Part shown: positions 1 through 6,180 of the stretch, in pieces
Layout of the letters: each line of letters begins with the position of its first letter
Position numbering within the stretch: position 1 is the first letter of the stretch
Source: JAIRTY01 sp050257395
Lineage (GTDB): Bacteria; Actinomycetota; Actinomycetes; Streptosporangiales; Streptosporangiaceae
Reading direction: 5' to 3'
Assembly: GCA_050257395.1 (NCBI GenBank)
Contig: JBLMWU010000201.1
Location: 1-12,345, forward strand
DNA length: 12,345 bases
Position numbers and translations under genes: made by a program
Notes under the pieces: generated by a model
What the model saw: only the letters and a program-made list of their open reading frames with translations
The model's database searches: none
Told to the model about the DNA's origin: nothing

Positions 1-1450
1 GGTACTGGGCGCGGATCCGCAGCTTCGGGTTGGGCAGGTAGTCGGGTGAGTTGAGGCCGTCGGAGGTGGAGTCGCCGATGTGCGCCACGGCCGTGCAGGA
101 GGTGCGCAGCGGCCCGGCGGGGGTGCCGCTGCCCGCGGGCGAGGGGACCGCCCCGGTGCCCGCGGCCCTGCCCTTGCTGCCGCCGGCGACCGGGCGGGTG
201 CCCGATGCCTGCGGCCCGCTGCTGGCAGCGGGCACGGTGCCGCTCAGCCCGGCGCAGGCGACCACCAGCACGCCGGAGCCGGCGACCAGCGCGGCCCAGC
301 CCTGCATCCCGGCGGACCGCGCCCGCCAGCCGGAGGCCCGCAGCTGCCGCCAGATCCGCCCCAGGGCGCCCCGGCGGACCGGTTCCTCGAGGTAACGCCA
401 GGACAGGGCGGCCAACAGGATGCTCGCGGTCACCTGGGCGGCGGCCCGCGGCAGGTCCTCGCCGCTGTTGGGCGGCGAGGTGAGCACGATGACCGGGAAA
501 TGCCACAGGTAGATGCCGTAGGAGCGGACCCCGAGCCAGCGCAGCGGCGCGATGCCCAGCGCCCGGCCGAGCAGGCTGCCCGGGCAGGCGGCGGCGGCCA
601 GCACGCCGACCGTGGCCAGGGACAGGATCACCAGGCCGCCCCGGTAGGCGAACGGGGAGTACTGGCCGACCCGCCACACCTCCAGGGCGATCACGGCCAG
701 GCCGGCGATGCCGCCGGCGTCCAGCAGGGCGCGGGCCGGTGCGCGCGGTCGGGACCGGCGGCGGCTCGGCCAGACCATGGCCAGCGCGGCGCCCGCGAGC
801 AGCCCGAAGGCCCGGGTGTCGGTGCCCTCGTAGATCCGGGTCGGGTCGAACCCGGGATGGTAGAGCGCGGCCATGGCCAGCGCGGAGCCCGCGCCCAGCA
901 GCAGGGTCGGCAGCGCGAGCCAGCGGGTCCCGCCCTCGCGCCGGCTGCGCAGCACCCACACGCCCAGCAGCAGCAGCCACGGCCAGGCCAGGTAGAACTG
1001 CTCCTCCACCGCGAGCGACCACAGGTGGTTGAGCGGCGACGGCGGCCCGAACCGGGCGAAGTAGGAGTTGTTCTGGATGATGAAGTACCAGTTGCTCACG
1101 TAGCCGGCGGCGGCGGCCACGGCCGGGCGCAGCCCGGCGAGCTGGGAGCGGTCCATCACCGTGACCCAGGCGCTGACCACGGCGAGCATCGCGAAGACCG
1201 CGGGCAGCAGCCGGCGGGCGCGGCGGAGCCAGAAGTCGCCGAGGTGCAGCTTGCCGTCCTCGGACCAGCGTCCCAGCAGCAGGTCGGTGATGAGGTAGCC
1301 GCTCAGGGTGAAGAAGACCCCGACGCCGAGCAGTCCCCCGGGCGCCCAGCCGAGCTGCACGTGGAACGCGATGACGGCGAGCACCGCCACGGCGCGCAGC
1401 CCGTCGAGGCCGGGCAGGTATCGCTGGCCGCTGCGGACCGGCTCGGGCAT
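1..1450 (-). CDS. Acyltransferase-3 (OafA/YrhL-like) membrane protein with C-terminal SGNH domain, 3' end outside window
   Basis: Integral membrane O-acyltransferase that, by family, transfers an acyl group from a cytoplasmic donor to an extracytoplasmic sugar, lipid or envelope polymer. The 483 codons visible start at ATG 1450, preceded by a good ribosome site (GGGGAGGAAAC). Family marks run in order: YLPGLDGLRA (11-20), TM1 ending in the conserved FH (29-30), FFTLSGYLIT (46-55), the basic LRRARRLLPA (75-84), NHLWSLAVEEQFYLAWP (141-157), then further hydrophobic spans and a late RSYGIYLWHFPV motif. After the last helix comes a Gly/Ala/Ser/Pro linker and HIGDST, whose GDS (459-461) is block I of an SGNH hydrolase-like domain. 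The remaining SGNH blocks lie beyond the edge, so catalytic completeness cannot be judged. The fused architecture is known for O-acetyltransferases such as OafA and actinobacterial lipoglycan acyltransferases. The acceptor here is unknown. The gene has its own upstream region. Confidence 0.92.
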   Translation of the reverse strand, partial: MPEPVRSGQRYLPGLDGLRAVAVLAVIAFHVQLGWAPGGLLGVGVFFTLSGYLITDLLLGRWSEDGKLHLGDFWLRRARRLLPAVFAMLAVVSAWVTVMDRSQLAGLRPAVAAAAGYVSNWYFIIQNNSYFARFGPPSPLNHLWSLAVEEQFYLAWPWLLLLGVWVLRSRREGGTRWLALPTLLLGAGSALAMAALYHPGFDPTRIYEGTDTRAFGLLAGAALAMVWPSRRRSRPRAPARALLDAGGIAGLAVIALEVWRVGQYSPFAYRGGLVILSLATVGVLAAAACPGSLLGRALGIAPLRWLGVRSYGIYLWHFPVIVLTSPPNSGEDLPRAAAQVTASILLAALSWRYLEEPVRRGALGRIWRQLRASGWRARSAGMQGWAALVAGSGVLVVACAGLSGTVPAASSGPQASGTRPVAGGSKGRAAGTGAVPSPAGSGTPAGPLRTSCTAVAHIGDSTSDGLNSPDYLPNPKLRIRAQY

Positions 1451-1539
1451 GTTTCCTCCCCGGCGTGGATCCGCCGCCGGAGTCCCCCGTCCGGCAAGCT
1501 CCCGGTTCCACGGCCAGGGAGGAGATTACCCAGAGTCAT

Positions 1540-1563
1540 ATACTAGTAACACATCGTAGTTAC
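1540..1563 (-). promoter_or_regulatory. Candidate promoter -10 with overlapping inverted-repeat operator for the acyltransferase gene
   Basis: This is the AT-rich island in the 233-base gap between the acyltransferase start and the dehydrogenase B stop. On the minus strand TAGTAT (1545-1540) fits an actinobacterial -10 box. Directly upstream, GTAAC-8 nt-GTTAC (1546-1563) is a perfect 5-base inverted repeat filling the 18-base spacer where a repressor would block polymerase. No good -35 hexamer is visible. A start near 1533 would leave a leader of about 80 nt. The regulator is unknown and the assignment is inference from position and symmetry. Confidence 0.35.
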
Positions 1564-1630
1564 ATCCGCCGTTGCCCACCCGCCCTCTTGCTGTTATCGC
1601 GGCTCCAGCGTGGACAACTGTGAGCAGTTC

Positions 1631-1660
1631 GGTCCGTGGCCCTCCTGGGGGCCACGGATC
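1631..1660 (-). terminator. Strong hairpin, terminator of the SDR-ACAD-ACAD operon
   Basis: A perfect 10-bp stem (1633-1642 with 1649-1658, arms TCCGTGGCCC and GGGCCACGGA) extends by one G-T and one G-C pair to 12 bp around a 6-base loop. It lies 24 bases past the stop of the last gene of the operon. No T-tract follows, which is common for terminators in GC-rich actinobacteria. It sits between two same-strand genes and separates the operon from the acyltransferase gene. Confidence 0.65.
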
Positions 1661-1683
1661 GAACCAGCGGTGAGATCAGCCGG

Positions 1684-2865
1684 TCAGTCGCCGGGGCCGC
1701 CGGGGGCGGGCGGCAGGTCGGCCAGCGTGGCCAGCACCGCGCGGTGCCGGTCCGGGGTGCCGAGCGCCAGCGTCCCGCTCTTGGCCCGCTTGAGCAGCAT
1801 GTGCGCCGGGTGCTCCCAGGTGAACCCGATGCCGCCGTGCAGCTGCACGCACTCCTGCGCCGCCTGCACCGCCACGTCCCCGCACACCGACTTGGCCAGC
1901 GCGACGGCCAGGGCCGTGTCCGGGTGCCCCTCGGCCAGGCAGGCGGCGGCGTACCGGGCGGCGGCGCGGGCCTGGGCCACGCCCACCCACACCTCGGCCA
2001 GCCGGTGCTTGAGCGCCTGGAACGAGCCGACCGGGCGGCCGAACTGGTGCCGCTCCTTGACGTAGGCGACCGTCATCTCCAGGCAGCGCTCGGCCACGCC
2101 GAGCTGCTCGGAGGCGAGCATGGCCGCCCCGGCGGTGAGCGCGGTGGACACCGCGTGCGCGGCGGCCTCCCCCGTCGCCACCGCCCGCCCGACCACGCCG
2201 TCGAAGGCCAGGTCGGCCAGCTGCCGGGTCTGGTCCAGCGAGGACACCGCCGTCACGGTCACCCCGGCCGAGTCCGCCCCGACCGCGTACAGGCCGAACG
2301 GCACCCCGTCGCCGGGCACCAGCAGCACGCCCGCGGGCAGCGCGTCCGCCACCCCGCTCACCGTCCCGGACAGCCGCACGGTCCCGGCCGGGTCGCCGTC
2401 GCGGGGCGGGGCCACCCGGATCCCCACGGCCAGCGGCGCGCCGGGCACGGCCGCGGGCGGCAGCTGGGCGAACGGCACCGCCAGCGCGGCGGTCAGGCTG
2501 CCGTCCGCCAGGCCCGCCAGCAGCTCGTCGCCGGAGGCCAGCAGCGCGGCTGTCGCCATCACCGCGCTGCCCAGGAAGGGAACGGGCGCCGCGGCCCGGC
2601 CGGTCTCCTCGGCCACCACGGCGGCCTCCCGGTAGCTGGCACCGGCGCCGCCGTGCGACTCGGGGATGAGCAGGCCGCCGCAGCCGACCTCGGCCGCCAG
2701 CGCCCGCCACAGCCCGGTGTCGTACGCGTCGCCGCTCTCCAGCCGGGCGAGCACCGAGGTGAGCGGGCTGCGGTCGGCCAGCAGCCCGCGCACGGCCGCC
2801 CGCAGCTCCTCTTCCGCCTCCCCGTACAGCAGGTCGGGGGTCTGGGTGGTGGCTGGGGCGTTCAC
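1684..2865 (-). CDS. Acyl-CoA dehydrogenase family protein B, probable non-catalytic partner subunit
   Basis: A 393-residue FadE-type protein. GTG 2865 is chosen because it overlaps the upstream TGA as GTGA and because the family N-terminus (NAPATTQTPDLLYGEAEEEL) begins there; the open frame runs further upstream only as a shadow. Landmarks are GLLIPESHGGAG (64-75), the helical-domain motif VKERHQFGRPVGSFQALKH (269-287) and QLHGGIGFTWEHPAHMLLKR (341-360), close to the QxHGGxGF motif that contacts FAD in the partner. By eye alignment, the G-helix glutamate position of isovaleryl-CoA dehydrogenase is Gly246, and the MCAD glutamate position (EGTS) is Leu368 in ALGT. Neither base is therefore present. 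The FAD/acyl-binding middle domain is also divergent: the usual SEP-GSD and WTSSA motifs are missing. With the preceding gene it matches the alpha2beta2 FadE pairs of mycobacterial sterol side-chain oxidation (FadE26-FadE27 and FadE28-FadE29 types). The substrate is unknown. Confidence 0.88.
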   Translation of the reverse strand: MNAPATTQTPDLLYGEAEEELRAAVRGLLADRSPLTSVLARLESGDAYDTGLWRALAAEVGCGGLLIPESHGGAGASYREAAVVAEETGRAAAPVPFLGSAVMATAALLASGDELLAGLADGSLTAALAVPFAQLPPAAVPGAPLAVGIRVAPPRDGDPAGTVRLSGTVSGVADALPAGVLLVPGDGVPFGLYAVGADSAGVTVTAVSSLDQTRQLADLAFDGVVGRAVATGEAAAHAVSTALTAGAAMLASEQLGVAERCLEMTVAYVKERHQFGRPVGSFQALKHRLAEVWVGVAQARAAARYAAACLAEGHPDTALAVALAKSVCGDVAVQAAQECVQLHGGIGFTWEHPAHMLLKRAKSGTLALGTPDRHRAVLATLADLPPAPGGPGD

Positions 2866-4061
2866 CGGGGCAGGTCCTTCCAGGGGACGCGGGTGTCGGT
2901 GCGGGGCTCGGACGGCAGGCCGAGCACCCGCTCGGCGATGATGTTGCGCAGGATCTCCGAGGTGCCGCCCTCGATGGAGTTGCCCCGCGACCGCAGGTAG
3001 CGGTAGCCGGGACCGCGGTGCAGGAAGCTGATCGCCTCGGGCCGGCGCATGGTCCAGTCGTCGTAGCGCAGCGAGTCGGCGCCCGCGACCTCCAGCTCGA
3101 GCGCGGTGATCTCCTGGTTGAGCCGGGCGAACACGAACTTCGCCGCCGAGCCCTCCGGCCCGGGCTGCCCGGCGGCCAGCTGCTGCCGCAGCCTGGTCGC
3201 GGCCAGCCGCGCCACCTCGGCGTCGGCCCACAGCCGGATCAGCCGGTCGTGCAGGCCGGGCGTGCGCAGCTCGGGGTGCTTGCGCCAGGTGCCGGCCAGC
3301 AGGCCGATGCTGCCGCCCTCGCGGGGCATGGCCCCGCCGCCGATGGCGACCCGCTCGTTCATGAGCGTGCCCTGCGCGACCCGCCAGCCGTCGCCGACCC
3401 CGCCGATCCGGTCGGAGTCCGGGACCGCCGCGTCGGTGAAGTAGACCTCGTTGAACTCGGCCTCGCCGGTCAGCTGCCGCAGCGGCCGGACCTCGACGCC
3501 GGGGTCGGTCATGTTCAGCCCGAAGTAGGTGAGCCCGGCGTGCTTGGGCACGTCCGGGTCGGTGCGGGCCAGCAGCAGCCCCCAGCGGGCGTAGTGGGCG
3601 CTGGAGGTCCACACCTTCTGCCCGTTGACCACCCAGTGGTCGCCGTCGCGCACCGCGCGGGTGCCCAGGCCGGCCAGGTCAGAGCCCGCGCCCGGCTCGC
3701 TGAACAGCTGACACCAGACTTCCTCGCCGGTCCACAGCGGCCGCAGCCAGCGCTTCTTCTGCTCCTCGGAACCGAACGCCAGGATCGTCGGCGCGGCCAT
3801 GCCCAGCCCGATGCCGATCTTCTCCGGCGTGTTGGTCGGCGCGTTCGCGGCCGCCAGCTCGGCGTCGACCACGCCCTGCAGCTCCCGGGGCAGCCCGAGC
3901 CCGCCGAGCCCTTCCGGGTAGTGCACCCAGGCCAGGCCCGCGTCGAAGCGGGCCCGCAGGAACTCCAGCCGGGGCGTGGCCGCCGGGTCGTTCGCGGCCA
4001 GGAAGTCCCGCACCCGCTGGCGCAGGCCCTCCGCCCCGGCGGCGCGGTTCTCAGTCAGCAC
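2862..4061 (-). CDS. Acyl-CoA dehydrogenase A, probable catalytic subunit (FadE26/FadE28-like)
   Basis: Flavoprotein predicted to make the alpha,beta double bond in an acyl-CoA, passing electrons to ETF. It has 399 residues, the usual family length. GTG 4061 is chosen because it starts inside the last codons of the SDR gene (7-base overlap) and gives a normal N-terminus (LTENRAAGAEGLRQRVRDF); an upstream ATG at 4121 would add 20 residues lying wholly inside the SDR gene. Motifs: YPEGLGGLGLP (48-58), QLFSEPGAGSDLA (118-130), NGQKVWTSSAHYARWG (146-161), NERVAIGGG (235-243) and IEGGTSEILRNIIAERVLGLP (363-383). The residue before GTSEI is Gly365 rather than the MCAD-type Glu. Glu236 in NER sits where isovaleryl- and long-chain acyl-CoA dehydrogenases carry their base, so it is the likely catalytic residue. 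It is coupled to the next gene by a GTGA overlap, consistent with equal amounts of two subunits. Confidence 0.92.
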   Translation of the reverse strand: MLTENRAAGAEGLRQRVRDFLAANDPAATPRLEFLRARFDAGLAWVHYPEGLGGLGLPRELQGVVDAELAAANAPTNTPEKIGIGLGMAAPTILAFGSEEQKKRWLRPLWTGEEVWCQLFSEPGAGSDLAGLGTRAVRDGDHWVVNGQKVWTSSAHYARWGLLLARTDPDVPKHAGLTYFGLNMTDPGVEVRPLRQLTGEAEFNEVYFTDAAVPDSDRIGGVGDGWRVAQGTLMNERVAIGGGAMPREGGSIGLLAGTWRKHPELRTPGLHDRLIRLWADAEVARLAATRLRQQLAAGQPGPEGSAAKFVFARLNQEITALELEVAGADSLRYDDWTMRRPEAISFLHRGPGYRYLRSRGNSIEGGTSEILRNIIAERVLGLPSEPRTDTRVPWKDLPR

Positions 4062-4816
4062 AGCGGCCCGCCCGCGACGTAGATGACCTGGCCGGACACG
4101 TATCCGGCGCCCTCGCTGCACAGGAACGAGATCGTATGCGCGATGTCGTCGGGCTGGCCGACCCGCCGGACCGGGATCTGGCTGGCGGCGGCCTTCTGGA
4201 AGTCCTCGAAGCCCATGCCGACCCGGGCCGCGGTGGCCGCGGTCATGTCGGTGACGATGAAGCCGGGCGCGACCGCGTTGGCGGTCACCCCGAACTGGCC
4301 GAGCTCGATCGCCAGCGTCTTGGTGAAGCCCTGCATGCCCGCCTTGGCGGCGGAGTAGTTGACCTGGCCCCGGTTGCCCAGCGCGGAGCTGGAGGACAGG
4401 TTCACGATCCGGCCGTAGCGCTGGTCCACCATGTACTTCTGGCAGGCGCGGCTCATCAGGAAGGCACCGCGCAGGTGCACGCCCAGGACCGTGTCCCAGT
4501 CCTCCTCGGTCATCTTGAACAGCAGGTTGTCGCGGATCACGCCGGCGTTGTTGACCAGCACGGTGGGCGGGCCGAGTTCCTGAGCCGCGGCGCCCACCGC
4601 GACCTCCACCTGGTCGGCCTTGCTGACGTCGGCGCCGAGCGCGACGGCGGTGCCGCCGGCGCCCGTGATCGCCGCCACGGTGTCCGCGCAGGCGTTGGCG
4701 TCGAGGTCGAGGACCCCGACCGCCATCCCGTCGGCGGCCAGCCGCCTGGCGGTGGCGGCGCCGATCCCGCGGGCGGCGCCCGTGACGATGGCGACCCGCT
4801 GTCCGTCCTGTGGCAT
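4055..4816 (-). CDS. SDR-family dehydrogenase, FabG/MFE-2-like hydroxyacyl-CoA dehydrogenase candidate
   Basis: A 253-residue classical short-chain dehydrogenase, first gene of the operon. ATG 4816 has a clear ribosome site (AAGGAG, 8 bases upstream). Motifs: TGAARGIG (12-19) for dinucleotide binding, GADVS (61-65), NNAG (89-92), Ser141, Tyr154 and Lys158 (YSAAK), PGFIVTDM (184-191) and a C-terminus GYVSGQVIYVAGG typical of FabG. Asp37 at the end of strand 2 (VLDLD) favours NAD+ over NADP+, suiting oxidation. The helix-4 asparagine of the usual catalytic tetrad is His114 within VHLRGAF, a wording I recall from the (3R)-hydroxyacyl-CoA dehydrogenase part of peroxisomal MFE-2. With two acyl-CoA dehydrogenases downstream, a 3-hydroxyacyl-CoA dehydrogenase in a beta-oxidation-like route is the best guess. 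A generic FabG ketoreductase remains possible. Its stop overlaps the next start by 7 bases. Confidence 0.92.
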   Translation of the reverse strand: MPQDGQRVAIVTGAARGIGAATARRLAADGMAVGVLDLDANACADTVAAITGAGGTAVALGADVSKADQVEVAVGAAAQELGPPTVLVNNAGVIRDNLLFKMTEEDWDTVLGVHLRGAFLMSRACQKYMVDQRYGRIVNLSSSSALGNRGQVNYSAAKAGMQGFTKTLAIELGQFGVTANAVAPGFIVTDMTAATAARVGMGFEDFQKAAASQIPVRRVGQPDDIAHTISFLCSEGAGYVSGQVIYVAGGPLC

Positions 4817-4874
4817 CTGTTATCTCCTTAGTCCCGGTGTCCGGGCGGCCGCGCTGCGGCCCCCGTGGTCTGCT

Positions 4875-4882
4875 GTCATGAC
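4875..4882. promoter_or_regulatory. GTCATGAC palindrome upstream of the SDR operon
   Basis: A perfect 8-base palindrome about 58 bases upstream of the SDR start codon. The same octamer occurs once more in the window, at 8855-8862 upstream of the PPOX gene, and flanking bases also agree (CTGTCATGACCG against CCGTCATGACGG). I saw no other copy by eye. A shared operator is inference. Confidence 0.3.
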
Positions 4883-4883
4883 C

Positions 4884-4904
4884 GTCCCGCGCCGGGCGCG
4901 GGAC
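4884..4904 (-). terminator. Hairpin downstream of the FadE2-like dehydrogenase
   Basis: Perfect 9-bp stem GTCCCGCGC / GCGCGGGAC with a 3-base loop, 19 bases after the stop of the dehydrogenase at 4924. It lies in the 107-base gap before the SDR gene. No T-tract follows. It suggests that the SDR operon is a separate transcription unit. Confidence 0.5.
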
Positions 4905-4923
4905 TTCTCCCGGCGGCGGCCGG

Positions 4924-6147
4924 TCAGCTGGCGTGCGCGTGCAGCTCCCGCCGCGCCAGCGAGCGCTTGTGCACCTCGTCCGGCCCGTCGGCGAACCGCA
5001 GCGTGCGGGCGGCCGCCCACATGTGGGCCAGCGGGGTGTCCTGGCTGACCCCGGCCGCGCCGTGCACCTGGATCGCCTTGTCCACGACCCACTCGGTCAT
5101 CGCCGGGGTGTTGACTTTGATCGCCTGGATCTCGGTGTGCGCGCCCCGGTTGCCGACGGTGTCCATCAGCCAGGCGGTCTTGAGCACCAGCAGCCGGGCG
5201 GACTCGATCCGTACCCGCGACTCGGCGATCCAGTCCTGCACCACGCCCTGCTCGGCCAGGGTCTTGCCGAACGCGGTGCGGCTGGCGGCCCGGCGGCACA
5301 TCAGCTCCAGCGCCCGCTCGGCCGCCCCGATCAGCCGCATGCAGTGGTGGATGCGGCCGGGGCCGAGCCGGGCCTGGGCGATGGCGAAGCCCTCGCCCTC
5401 CCCCGCGATCAGGTTCGACGCGGGCACCCGGGCGCCGTCGAACAGCACCTCGGCGTGCCCGCCGTGGGTGCCGTCGTCGTAGCCGAACACGGTGACGCCC
5501 CGCTTGACGGTCACGCCGGGGGTGTCCCGCGGCACCAGGATCATGGACTGCTGCCGGTGCCGTTCCGCGTCCGGGTTGGTCTTGCCCATGACGATGAAGA
5601 TCTTCGCGCGCGGGTCCATGGCGCCCGAGGACCACCACTTGCGCCCGGTGATCACGTACTCGTCGCCGTCGCGGACGATCCGGGTGGCGATGTTGGTGGC
5701 GTCGGAGGAGGCCACGTCAGGCTCGGTCATGCAGAACGCCGAGCGGATCTCCCCGTCCAGCAGCGGGCGCAGCCACCGCTGCTGCTGCTCGGGGGTGCCG
5801 AACTCGTTCAGCACCTCCATGTTGCCGGTGTCCGGGGCGGCGCAGTTGAACGCCTCCGGGGCCAGCGCCGGGCTGCGGCCGGTCAGCTCGGCCAGCGGCG
5901 CGTACTGGAGGTTGGTCAGCCCGGCGCCCTCCGGGTGCCTGGGCAGGAACAGGTTCCACAGCCCCTGCTTGCGCGCCGCGGCCTTGAGCTCGTCGATGAC
6001 GGGCGGCCGGGCCCACCGGTCACCGGCCGCGGTCATGGCCGCCACCTGTTCCTCGAACACCGGCTCCGCCGGGTAGACGTGCTCGTCCAGGAAAGCGAGG
6101 ACCCGCTCCCGGAATGCGAGTGTGGTCTCGTCGAACGCAAAGTCCAT
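4924..6147 (-). CDS. Acyl-CoA dehydrogenase, ACAD10/ACAD11 (FadE2-like) type
   Basis: A 407-residue flavoprotein dehydrogenase of the ACAD10/11 subfamily, which includes mycobacterial FadE2 and Pseudomonas LvaC. ATG 6147 has a good ribosome site (GGAGGGG). Motifs: GLWNLFLPRHPEGAGLTN (62-79), FCMTEPDVASSDATNI (138-153), ITGRKWWSSGA (166-176), GYDDGTHGGHAEVLFD (222-237), LGPGRIHHCMRLIGAAERAL (261-280), RTAFGKTLAEQGVVQDWIA (290-308), QVHGAAGVSQDTPLA (360-374) and FADGPDEVH (385-393). Asp387 in DGPDEVH occupies the place of the MCAD catalytic glutamate, as usual in this subfamily. Several members act on 4-hydroxyacyl-CoA activated by a kinase-like partner; no such kinase is in this window. It follows the DUF2079 gene by 33 bases, so it is probably the last gene of that transcript, ended by the hairpin at 4884-4904. 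Confidence 0.93.
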   Translation of the reverse strand: MDFAFDETTLAFRERVLAFLDEHVYPAEPVFEEQVAAMTAAGDRWARPPVIDELKAAARKQGLWNLFLPRHPEGAGLTNLQYAPLAELTGRSPALAPEAFNCAAPDTGNMEVLNEFGTPEQQQRWLRPLLDGEIRSAFCMTEPDVASSDATNIATRIVRDGDEYVITGRKWWSSGAMDPRAKIFIVMGKTNPDAERHRQQSMILVPRDTPGVTVKRGVTVFGYDDGTHGGHAEVLFDGARVPASNLIAGEGEGFAIAQARLGPGRIHHCMRLIGAAERALELMCRRAASRTAFGKTLAEQGVVQDWIAESRVRIESARLLVLKTAWLMDTVGNRGAHTEIQAIKVNTPAMTEWVVDKAIQVHGAAGVSQDTPLAHMWAAARTLRFADGPDEVHKRSLARRELHAHAS

Positions 6148-6180
6148 GGCCCCTCCAGCGCGGCTCGGGGATGACTCTAC

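Noticed and set aside
1451..1683. Possible small gene in the 233-base gap left of the dehydrogenase operon
   Set aside because: Short frames here lack ribosome sites and family features. The gap is explained by a promoter/operator and a terminator.
1684..3612. A single 642-codon fusion of the two acyl-CoA dehydrogenases
   Set aside because: The first part is an out-of-frame reading of gene A (Arg/Ala-rich). The real protein B begins at the GTG overlapping A's stop; there is no frameshift or fusion.
4847..4861. GGCCGC-GCT-GCGGCC small hairpin before the SDR gene
   Set aside because: Six GC pairs are expected often by chance in DNA this rich in G and C, and nothing in its position supports a role.
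3018..6174. Plus-strand frames of about 350 and 410 codons opposite the acyl-CoA dehydrogenases
   Set aside because: Same antisense compositional artefact; the minus-strand genes have complete catalytic and FAD-binding motifs.
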